Of a stretch of 64,000 nt of DNA, positions 28,101 through 40,100 are shown one piece after another. The position numbers were made by a program, and so were the translations under genes. The DNA is from Lepisosteus oculatus (taxonomy: Eukaryota; Chordata; Actinopteri; Semionotiformes; Lepisosteidae), in contig NC_090703.1 of assembly GCF_040954835.1 (NCBI RefSeq), positions 14,069,001 to 14,133,000 on the forward strand, given 5' to 3'. The notes under the pieces were generated by a model. That model was not told the DNA's origin. It worked only from the letters and a program-made list of their open reading frames with translations, and searched no databases. Positions within the stretch are counted from its first letter, which is position 1. Every line of letters starts with the position of its first letter.

Positions 28101-29970
28101 CCTGAGTCTGAGGAAAACAGGATTGAAAGAAAGCATTAGTGTAGTAGTGTGCATTACAATACTGTACTGAAGCCTGCAAAGTTATTTGAATAACGTTTTT
28201 ATTTAAATTAAAAAGCCATTTTATGCACATGAGAGGTCTGCGGGGTTAGACCCATGTCACAGATTCTGAACGAACAATGGGATTCCTATTAAATCAGTTA
28301 TAATTAACTGTTTACAATTTAAATCAGCCAAAACATATTTTTTAACCTTTTTATTTAAATCAGTCACAAGTCTGTCATCTCCATCTACACAAACCTTTCA
28401 ATTTTGATGTTTCTTCCCCCTATGATTGTGTTTTTAAAAACAGGGAAAACGTATTAGTTATCAGTTCGAGGAAACTTATATAAAGACAGGATTCTTTCTG
28501 AATCAGATTTCAGATGCGATTCTTGGAGGTTCACCTTACGGAATCTCACATCAAATAATAAGACTAATTACTTCATGAAAATGAGACCCAAAAAAGGTTA
28601 ATCGCGAATTGAATAAAGTGCACGTTTTAAACCACCAGCTTCATAACATCTACAAAAAACATTAAAGTTGATAAATAGACTTAAGTAAGTTGGAATGAAA
28701 ATCTTGTGGTTGTCTAGGACCTATTTGTGGATACGCTAGGGTACAAATGTCAAGTTATTTAATTCACACCTGATACTATTAACTAGTGTGTTATGTGATG
28801 TGTACAAAGTTCACTATTTTTTGTAAAAGTTCAGTCACAGCAATGACACATACTTAACTACATGCAAAGGATTTTGGTCATGCACTTCTTAAATAACTTG
28901 AAAGTGTTACTAAGGTAATGTATCTGACGATTTACATAGGCAAATATACAGTTGATAAAAACTTTCAGAGAGGCAGATGCAACTGCCAGTTACCTTCTGT
29001 GTTTTTATAAAAAAAGTGAAACAAGTGATAAAGTAAAGAAACTCTTAACTCATTAGTCTCATATTGAGTCAACACTTCAATCTTGACCCGCTGTTCGGTC
29101 AAAACCCAGGTTTCCATGGGTACATTTATGTACTTTTCACTATGCACTTACTTTTGCACAAGAATTGAGACTGAGATAAACAGTAAGATAACTTCAGCAA
29201 AGGCAACTCATTCTACTCTGATGTTCTACAGTTAGATGTAGAATGCAATTCAAAAGTGATGTGCTTGAACAATCACGCCATTGAGAAGGCAGATTCTAAG
29301 TGACCAGAATAAAATAAGCAAGAATGTTTTCTAAACTGAAAAAAATAAACTACACTGAATTAAGAAGCAGCAGTTTCAAACAACTTGAAAGACAAAATGT
29401 AAAAGAAATGTATGCATACTTCTTGTATACTAATTATCCTGTTTCCTCATATTCCCTATATACTCCTTTTGTTAAAATGTTGAAATAAATGACCACCTTT
29501 TCTGAATCTGTCATTGATAAGCTGGGAAGCTACAGGTTTTTGATTTACACAAGACATCTTTCATTAATTTTCAAAGTGTGATTTTCATGTGTTCTAGATG
29601 TGGATTTAACAGCTTAGATATGCCTCACTTACAACTGCTTGCTTGTGCCTGGGGCAACACCCACTCCAACAGCAGAAACATTCACTCCCTTATGCTACAT
29701 TACAGCAACACAGATCTTGACAATTTAAAAGGAAAGACTCTACTGCAGTCGAAGCAAATTTCTTAGCTGTACCTACAACTATTCAATGGAAATGATCAGA
29801 ACTTATAAAAAAAACAACTGGAAAATATTCTTTAATAACTTATATGGTTCTGTGCTTGCCTGTATATAATAAGAGAATGAAGAAAAGTTTTTGGAATAAC
29901 AGAACTTTGTGGCATTTCACTGGACAATCTGAAACTAGAAAGTGTAAGTTTAAATGGCACTAAAAGCAAA

Positions 29971-29998
29971 AATATATATATATACACACATATATACA
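29971..29998. repeat. (AT)n/(AC)n microsatellite
   Basis: A compound AT then AC run, ATATATATATATACACACAT, lies just upstream of the candidate donor at 30022. Confidence 0.85.
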
Positions 29999-30023
29999 TT
30001 CTTACAAAAAAAATTCACTCACC

Positions 30024-30110
30024 TTTTAGATAACTGTTCCTCAGCTCCGAAATTCACTGTATGTCGTCTTCCTGGGTCACTCCTAAGCTGAATAGTTCCT
30101 GCTCATGTGG
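30024..30110 (-). other. Candidate 5' UTR exon of the 72-residue protein gene
   Basis: AAAAG followed by a consensus donor GTGAGTG (donor bases start at 30022, minus strand) lies about 1.9 kb upstream of the acceptor at 28108-28109. The preceding stretch is less AT-rich than its surroundings. No start codon in it opens a long frame, so it would be leader only. The 5' edge is unknown, and no transcript evidence is available here. Confidence 0.35.
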
Positions 30111-30129
30111 TGCAGAGTGACTTCGCCTT

Positions 30130-33100
30130 TGAATGAAGCAACTTCCTAGTTGTAATTACTGGTATATTGCCAAAGGTAATGTGGGAAACATGAGAGAAAC
30201 GGACTTCTGACTTCCAAGTAGCAGAGAAAGGACTACTTTACATATTTAAATCCATATTATACATGCATTTCATCGTACCCTTCCGTGTGTGCGTGTAAGC
30301 AAACATTTTCTGTTAAATGATTCTCTGCTCTTTTCAGCATAGAATAAATCTTTACTTGTTACTTTCATGTAAAATGTCCACATCTTCCAAATTGCAAAAA
30401 ATAATTTCCCCCTGACATATGTAATCAAAATGTTGTCGGTTTGATGTTTTTGCTGATTACTCAGAACCTTAAAGACTGAGGTCAGAGCAGGTACTGTACA
30501 TTCTCTGAAGAAATTCTATAAAATAATATTTTAAAATAATTTAAAAGTACATTTTAACAACATAAATTGCCAAATTCATGTTTTTACTGTACAATGAATT
30601 CATTTTGTAGTCTTAACTGTAGTTTTTACATTTTAAAGCTAACCGAGCTCTTTGTAGAGGACTTGTCGGTTCTCTACTGTCCATTATCAGCTGTCTCCAT
30701 ATAAAATGCACTTTTATTTGTTACCCTCTCTTGTTCTACTTTGGTTATAGTACTGCAAATGTCAGTTTCAAAATAAATAATTTTTACTGGTATGATTGTG
30801 AATAAAATTTACTGTAAAAATAAATGCATTTTATTTAGACATTTTTATATGAACTTCACCTCTTACAATAAAACACTGCATTTAAAAGCTGAAAACCCAA
30901 GCTAAAACACAAGAACCCAACATCTAAAGTGAAAGACTCTGTAAATGATCTGGATAATTGACAGCTCAGACAAGTATGTGTGACAGTTTCTTTGAAAACA
31001 GGCAAATGTTGTAAATGAGAACAAAGATTTCAAAACATATGTATGGCTATTAAAGGAATTTTTGTCAGAAAAAAACATTCTATGGTATATTCATTGAAAA
31101 TTGGTGAGGCAGTTCACTAAATAGGAATACTGAATTCTCAGATAAGGCTTTGTTTATGATTCAAAGGTGACTGAGAAACGTCACAGTCATTAACGAAAGA
31201 ACTAGAAAAACTAGTTTACCAGTTTCTTACACCATTAATAATCTTTTCGAAATCGGGACAAAGCAGTCACGAGGTATTTCATGATATTTTCTCCAGCCTT
31301 CAGGCAACTTTGCTTAACCCTGCCTATAAGATTTAATTCACTGGAAATGGAAAGATTAATAGTATCTTTGCCCATCAAAAAGAGAAAAGGGAGGCTATTT
31401 ACTAAAACACAAGCCTGGAGAAACTACATATGGCACTATAAAAGAACTAGATTTTAGAAGACTGAACACCAAGAAATTGTTACCAGAAAATATGACTTTT
31501 TCAGCTTGAGCAAACACGGCAACACCCTCAACTTAGCTTGAACTTCTAACACTGGGATGCGCTCTCCCCACTGGACAGTGCTTATTACATTATCTTGCTA
31601 CACAGTTATCTGGTCATTTATCAGACACAGCAGGCATCATTGAATATAGAATAGGCCCCATGTAAGGGTCATGGAGGTGGAGAACAGCTTCTCGTTCTTT
31701 AACCTTAATTTTTCAAATAAGTAAACATGTCCTGTCGGCTGTGTCTCACTATGGCAGATTGCTTTTCTTGCCCACAAGACACTTACAGATGTACAGAAGA
31801 GTGTCACATAAGAGGGTTCTTCCATTTTTCTTTTTCCAGTAATTGAGCGCTAAAAAGCATTTTTTTTCTCTTGACTAATGAAAAGAAAACACTGACACCA
31901 GCATTTTCCCCCACTAACTAGGGCACTGATGGAAAAGCTAAATTAATTATTACCTTAGCAAGTTTAGTTTATCTACAGCTCCACTAGTGTGCTTAGTATT
32001 GCTATTAGCTCTTAATGCATCTGGTTTGAAAAGATGTTACGTCAGACTATTCCTCAGTTAATGTTTTAGCTGAGTTAGAAACCAAACAATTACTTGAAAA
32101 CTAACCTTCAGAACACATATTGTTAGAAAGGCAGACACACCTGCATTGCCCAACCATGATCTAACATACCTTGTCATATGAATGTGCCCACAGGTATTGG
32201 TTTACTCTGTAGGAAAAGGTCAATCCATACAGAGTTCCTTCTGAAGAAAGCACAGAAGTCAGAAAACCCAAAGAATCAGCAAGAATTGGCCACAGAAACA
32301 CAATTCAAATGATTATACTAAGAGTCTGGTGAGCTCAGTGGGTCACACACTCAAGCAGAAGGTGACTCAAAGAATATATTCAACTTCTCATCAGCAAAAA
32401 AGAACTGAATGTGTCAACTTATATATGGTTACTTTAAATCACTGCTACAAACAGAAAGTATGTTTTTTTTCTATTATGATATAATGAACAAATAGAAATG
32501 ACTGTAATTACTTTTACAGTTAGGATTTATATCAATCTCAATCACAAATACAAATTGCTAGTCTGAAAAACAAAAATACGTTTTGATTTTTCTATACCAG
32601 TACTTTGGGAGAGCACTGTACAGGGAAAAAAACAGAAACAGTCTAAACTGGTAAGATACTAAAAGTCTGAAAAATGTTTCCCCGTTGCTAAAAGGTATGC
32701 TGCCTATGTAATATTGTATAAGGACAAATTGGGAAACTAGTACACAGCACTGAGGTACAAACATTCTGTTTAGAGCTTTTTTTTATGAGCACGTGTAGCA
32801 GTATTTTTTTGGTTCCCTAATACATGAAAACAATTTTAAAAAGAAAAACATTCTGTTTCAGATTAATAACATTTCTTAGTATCAAAATTCACTATATGTA
32901 AGTAACAAACATTTTTCAGGAAATATGTCCACTCTTTTCTGCAAAAATGTGATTACATACTGAAGACAACTCAAACCCAAATCAGGAGCTAGAGCATTTA
33001 CCCCTGAATTATACTGGAGATACATTAAAGGCTTGCTTAGTGTGTGATGTAACTGTTGGCAGTAGTGCACTGTGCATAAGCTCAACTCCCATCTGACTAC

Positions 33101-34140
33101 TTGACAAGAGGCCATGTTTTTTCTGACATAAACCAAAAGGGTGACAAAAGGGTAATCTTCAATTCAGAATTAAATGGGACAGTAATGCTTTACAGGGATA
33201 TACTGTACCAGTCTTTACCTACAGCTAAAGCAAAACTGGGTATAACAGCTATATTCTTTTCATAGTGCACTATAATACACTTGGGAAACACCAGTTTAAC
33301 TGCGTACCCTCTGGTTTCTCAGTCAGCCAGTTAACAAGGTTTAATCTGACAACATAGATGACGTGAAAATGTTTTTGTGTACAGTCCTTCATGGTGTAGT
33401 GCAGACTGAAGTTGCTTGACTGGTCTACAGGATTGACAGTTTAAAGCTGAAACTCAGTAACAGCATTTCACAGGAAACATATTTATAAATGGATTTAGCC
33501 CAGAAACTGGTGAGTTATATGTTGATTGGATGTAACCTTTCACAGCATTCAAAGATGAATATCCTGTGAAGAAAGGATATTGACTAATGATGGTGAGAGT
33601 AATCTTTACGCATCTCTGACAGTTGGGAGTATCTTTAAAGTACTTGCATTAATGCACGATAAGCATGGAACAGTCAAAACTGCTATCCTTAATCACCGAG
33701 GGAGATTAATGTCACTTAATGAGATGTCACTTGTTTAGGACTTGGTTTATTAGTGGCCTTGTCAAACTCTCGCATTAATACTCTGAAGCTACTTTGTATC
33801 TAGATTAGAAAACATCAGAATTGTTTTTTCTTAAACCAAATGCGAATGGTTTAATATGAAAATAATATTAATATTATTAAGAATACTAATAATTTCATAT
33901 TAATTTTCATTAATATGAAAATAAAAATGACAAAACGGAAAAATATTTAAACAATCTTTACACCTTTTACTTAAAAAAGCAAACAGAGATGAAAAAATTA
34001 AACTGTTCATTAAAATTAATTAAACAACTGAGACAACCAGCTTGTGGCTTTTCTGTCACCAGGGCTGCATGGAAATATGAACAAAATTCACCTGTGACAA
34101 GTCTTGTGGTTCTCACAGTGAGACCGACTCTGTCCAGTCA
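30130..34140. other. Intergenic between the 72-residue protein gene and AQR
   Basis: No coding exon is recognised. The DNA is AT-rich and mostly without visible repeats. Two things stand out: a TAAT-rich, CNE-like block at about 33560-33800 and an AT-rich inverted repeat at 33893-33920, with an extra copy of one arm at 33851-33861. Confidence 0.65.
33893..33920. repeat. AT-rich inverted repeat with a third arm copy
   Basis: TTTCATATTAA (33893-33903) and TTAATATGAAA (33910-33920) form an 11-bp stem around a 6-base loop. The right arm's sequence also occurs at 33851-33861 in the same orientation. Confidence 0.7.
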
Positions 34141-34144
34141 CTGG

Positions 34145-37100
34145 CAGAAATAACAGCAGGTTTATTTGTCCTGTTGACCACTCTTCTGCGGGGTCACAAA
34201 CTGAGGAACAGAGGAAGGATAGGCTCTACGGGGCCTCTTCCGCTCCGCTGTCCTCACTGTCACTATCTCTGCCGGGATGCTCCGGCATTTTGTTGTGCTC
34301 CTCCTCCTCTTTCGTCTCAACCTCCTCCGGCTTCTCCTCAGGTTCTTCTCCTGCCCTGGGCTCCTGGGCCATCTCCGTCTCCTCTTCCTGAGCCTCAGAG
34401 GGGGCCTCAGCGGCTGCCTCTTCTTCCATTTGGCGCGGGGGAGGCAATAGCTGCTGCTGGTTCTGCAGATAAGCGCATATATATATATAAAACACCTTCC
34501 CTCCCTCCTGCACGACAAGTAGGTCTTTATCCGCCCGCTTCAATACAATTCACAGCAACACCGCATGAATGAAACACCCCAGCCTTTTAATTTTCCTTTT
34601 CATACTTGAACATTATAATATTATTCTCTGCGCTCAATAGCTTTTATTTGCAGGAGAAACAAGGACAGCACATTCCTGACAGTGGCACGGAGTGGGTTGT
34701 GCCAACAGGAGTAGCTGCTCTGTTGACATTTCAGCTTTTGCACGAGGCAACATGCAATCTCCCCAACCCCCACCTCTATACTGCGGACTTCCAGCTTCAA
34801 AGGCAGAAAAGCTGCCTAAATTAGTTGAGTAATTTACTCCTAATCTAAAATGTTAAGTTCACGGCCGGTTAAGTTTTCACAAGCATAACAAAAACAATTC
34901 TTTTACAACTGACCTATTTTCAGCAAAGCATCAGAGTTTAAAGATAAAAATGCACTTTTATCTACATTTTATAAGAGTAACAATTAATTAAAGATCATGG
35001 AAAGGTTCTGAAGAGGTGTATTTCTTTTTACCTGTTGGTACTGATGAGTGTGCTGGATCATGTGCATGTACATATTATACACAAAATTGGCCATCTCAGG
35101 CATGTTTTTGATAACCTGCACAGGATGGACAGGTCGGCTCCCATTCTGCAAAAGAGAAGTACAGGTTCGTCTTTAATAACTGAAAAAAAAAAAAAAAAGA
35201 TCTGCTTTTGCGATACAGGCTTCTAAGTAATGCCACTTTTATGTCTGCGATTCCCCTATACTGGGGAGAGGTTTTTCCAGAATGAGATAATGGACAAGAA
35301 ATTCAGTGAGCTGAGTTAATGCTTCAGAAACAGTGAAGCAAACTGCCTGAAATCATTGCAGTCCGTAGGGTTCACAATGTCATAAGGCGTTTAGGAGTAA
35401 TGGAATATCCCCCTGCTTCTGGAGGTGTGCTATTCACAGGGTTGCTAGCATAATCTGTGGCAGACACTATCCTGTAGTAAAAATGGCATCATTTTAATGT
35501 CTCATATTCCAGTGAGCTGGAAAAAAATCCCTCTGGAAATAACTTCACATGCACAGAACTGCTCAGAGAACTAAAGGATTCCTAACTAAATTCTGAGCTA
35601 ACCACAAACATACTGTATAAGTGTGTATGTATCTGTTCACATATTAACTGTACATACATAATACAATATGTATATAAGTACTGTTAATTTACCATTAAAT
35701 TATAAGCTTTGTATGCTTCTTTTGTACAATTGCTGATTATATTCTACATCTTGTCACCTTTTTACTTAGATTTTTTGTTTCTGTTGAAAATTCACTAAAA
35801 GAAGCCTTAGCCTAACATTTTTTTTAAACAAGAAATACTCCTTAAATATTTATTATTAGATTTAAGTGAGTTACAATTTTTAGGAAATATTTACATTTAC
35901 ATGAACTCTAGTGAGCTGGTGTTCACCATGTTCAACATTTTCTAGTAAAATATTACCTATTAGAACTTTAGATGTTAGATGTATGTTACAGTATTATTTT
36001 AAATATATTTTGGAAATAAAAAAAAAATAATTGATGTTAACTTTAGTATGAAACATAGCAATTGGCAACACAACACAGCAGATACCTTTTCTTTCTCCGC
36101 AGCTTCATACTCCATTAAGTCCTCTATGTGATAGAAATACGACAGTAATAGTGCCTTTAAGCTAATTGAGTCAACACCACCCATCTCTTGGGCTTAATCC
36201 TAGCTCTATGCACAGCGGGGACGTACATTGGAATATGCTTATATAAACACAAATTACTTCTATCTTTCTTTAGAGAAATTTGAACTGTACTGTACAAAAT
36301 AAAGAAAAAGTTATACTGTAGCCAATAATAAAAAGATCACAAAATAATTTGTTTCAGAGCATTTCAGACGAAAGGCCTTCTTCAGCTGTTCAGAAAGAAC
36401 TGTAAGTCCAGTGCCAATAGCATTATTTCTTTCTAAACAGCTGAAGAAGGATTTTTGACTGGAATATACAGAAACAAATGATTTTGAGATCTTTTTTAAT
36501 ATTGTGTACAATATGACCTTTTCTTTTTTTACTCTGCACACTAAATCTCAACCTCCTCTGAACAAGTGTATATAAATAATGAGAAAGGGTATTAATTAGT
36601 TCTCTCAAGTTTCACAACAATTACAACACTAAGGGCTTTCAACCTGTAATACATTCTGTGCAAAGTACATATATATGTGAGCTTCAGTCGTCAAAGTTAA
36701 CTATGCTATGCTGACAAGCTATAATATTGGTTAAACAGCAGTGCCTGGCTGCTGCCTTCAACTTTGAATACTTATAGGGTGGAATCAGAATTCTCTTCAG
36801 ATGGCTCTTCCCTCCTCTGCATGGTGAAATGGCAAGAACCAATTAATATTTCTTCTCAATAATTCCCAGTGGCTGTATTTGAATAGTGTTTAAGACATAT
36901 TCTTATGCATGTGTATGTGAAAGAAACTGGCATACAACTCTACAAAAAGCAATACAGTCCCTTCCCCTCTGTGCATCTTACCAATCTGCTGGTGGGGTAG
37001 TACTCATCGGGCACTATGTGCAGCTGGAGAGGCCGTGCTGTAAGCTGGTTAAAGGCAGGAGTCAGCTCAAAGCAGTTCTGGAACAAGGATACACGCGCAA

Positions 37101-40100
37101 AGATGTACAAGCCCAGTCTGGCTCTGGACATGGCCACCACCAATCGCCGTACGTCTCTAGGAAACGGAGAAGGTAAGACAGAAAAAAAAATTAAACGGTA
37201 CCTTCATTTTTGGACGTTCAGAATTTAAGGATTAACTTTGAGATTTTTCCAGTCAGGAATACTCTACATTCTCCAATAATAAATCTCCTCTAATAAAGGA
37301 TTTTAAAAGGCTACATTTTTCATCCCTGAGGCAACCATGTTATTGAAAGAGGCAATCCATTGCATTTGAAAAGACTGATAAGAGAGTAGAGTCGAAATTG
37401 AAATGGATTCTAATTATACCCTGAACTATAACCTTCCCCCCATTTTTCAAGTGTCTTTCATTTTCTGTGGCTATGCATGGTCTTATGAATTTAATTTAAT
37501 TTTTCAACATTTAATTAAGCAAATCTCTTTAATATATAAATCAGAGCTATATTTAAAAATGAATTTACTGCATAGCTGTATTGACTAATACAATAAACAG
37601 TACCTAGTATTGATTGAAAAAAGTATAAAAATGCTTGGTTATTTTAGACTGATTAAGTACATCTCTAAATTCAGTTCTTACTCCTACTAACATACAGAGC
37701 AGCATAATTTTAAAGAAAAACAGGGAGACAGCTTTTTGTACAAGACATATCTGCAGCATCCCTTTGTATGACTTTTGAATGTTCTTAGCTTGCTTTCAAA
37801 TGAATTCCAACCTAAGAGCAAATACAAAATATAACATTGCATGAAAAGAAACCTATGAGAATATTTATGTATGTGTTTTCCATGTTGGGGAAAAATAAAA
37901 CAAAAAGATTTTGAATATTGATTAATGTTTTTGATGTAATTTTGCTTCACTGATTATTTGTGACTGACCGTGATACACTTGAGTGATTCTGACTGTGTCT
38001 TAAGCACTTAATCAGCTCAACGGTAAGACAGTGGATTGAGCAAAAGTGATGAGGTGACTTAACCTGCAGAATGTCAACCCTGGTGAAAATCAAGAAAATG
38101 AGAAAGGAACTAACATGGCCCACTTATCAAGTTAAACAGAGCTTGTTCCAGTTGCATGTTGGGGGGCAGACCAAGCCTGAAATGTCTAAACTGCAAAACA
38201 TTCCAGCCAAACATAGGCTATCACTCTAGAAGACCGGGAGTCATGACACCTCGCTAAGTTTTAACTTTATGCCTTTTCTAGGTGAATGTCCCAACTTAGT
38301 ATTACAGCAGAACCTCACACTGATTGTATAACAAAATTTTTCAAAGGATGAGAATGTGATGGCTATACTGTGGTCATTTTATGCACCAGACGTGAACCTC
38401 ACTGAACATGTTTGGGATGAGCTGGGATTACACCTACTGCAAAGAGAACAGTGAACAACTACATGCTTGTCCATGGTCTACCAAAGGAATTGGACAGAAG
38501 CCTACAAGACAGCATGCACAACCCGTTGCAAAGCATGCACTGCAGATGCACAGCTTGTACTGCTTCCAACGGTGGCTGCACACACTACTAGCCTGTGATT
38601 TTCACAGTCGAGTCCCTGTTGATCAACTGTGTTTACAACAAATGTTAATCAGCATAAGGAAGTAGCCTGTTGTGTCATTTCAATAAAATGTCAGGGCAGA
38701 CACCTGACAAAAGCAGTATTTTCCTGATACTGTAACTCCGAATTTGTTGCAGACATAAGTGATTGGATTCTTTTGATGCGCATTATTTGTGCATGTTAGC
38801 ATCATTCATTTTTTAGAATGAACAACGGTTGTTTGCAATGTGCTTTAACCTTCCTGGATTAAGAACGCAAATACCAATAAACAACAACAACAACAACAAC
38901 AACACATTTTAAAAGAAACAATACGCAAACAACAATTACGATTATGGTTATGTGTAATGGTGGTAGATAATCAACATGCAAAGACTGGATATGGAATATG
39001 GAGCAACCATAAAGCTGACACGAGCAACAGTAATTGGTGTAACTTGTATAGTCTGCAGGGAAAAGATGCAAAAGATGCAAAAACACAGAATGAAAGGAGG
39101 AAAATAGCTGTGAAGGCACAGTAGTTTTAAGGATGCATTGTTTTACTTCAATACAAGCTTAACCAGACAGACATCATTATAATTACAGATATACCTATAA
39201 TATATTTTATGGCTGCTGTATATTAAATAAAAAATATATATATATCAAAAAATATTTTTGATACCTGGTGATTTGGATTGCCTTATGCCTGGGCAACTAA
39301 GTCTTGTTTCATGAAAAGACTTGCAATTTCTATAGACATCTATTTTATACATGCAGTTAGAATAACTATGTAGGTTTGTTTTGTATGAGGATATGTGTCA
39401 CATCAACAGGATCTGCTTGTATTAATCTGATCTTCATATGATATTGTGGCAAACAATACAAACGTCCCTTTTATTTTATTTAGTGTTAGTGCAGATTTTG
39501 ATAAGGGGAAAACATGTAAATTATTTCAGTGCAAAAATGTGAGGATCAACAGCTATGTATATGTGAGGCATGTCTGTATATACATTTACAAAGTGAGTGG
39601 TTCTGTGCTTGCATTTGTAATGCAGAGAAATTTTCATTCGACGTAAGAAAGAGAAATCACTTCCGCTAACGGAGAACCCATGGATTGCACGTTTGCGCTT
39701 TGATTAACCCACATACCCTTGCGATTAGAACTCTCATTATAGGATGGATGCTATTTTTGACCCTTTGTTTTGTTTCACACCAGATTACTTGACAGTGTTG
39801 GTAAACGACAATCTGGTGGTGAAATTATAACCTTGACCCCTTTTCCCCAGAGCCAGAAACTGGCAGCTGTTTTGTTTTTCTGATGGACACCGGCGGTTTC
39901 TGATGACACTGACTTTCATATTAGGTGCAATGAATATTGTTTCAATGTACCTTCAGTTGTAAGCCAAAAGAGGTTTATCTAATACAAAGTTAAAACAAAG
40001 CTATAAAGCAAAAGGTGGCACACTGCACTGGCTTTTATAGCAATCAGACCTAGAGTCACTGTCTGGACATGAAATCAGCAAACATTTGAATAATGCAGGA

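Noticed and set aside
34174-34572. 132-codon plus-strand, proline-rich frame
   Set aside because: Reverse complement of the Glu-rich AQR last exon; GAG/GAA codons read backwards give long open frames.
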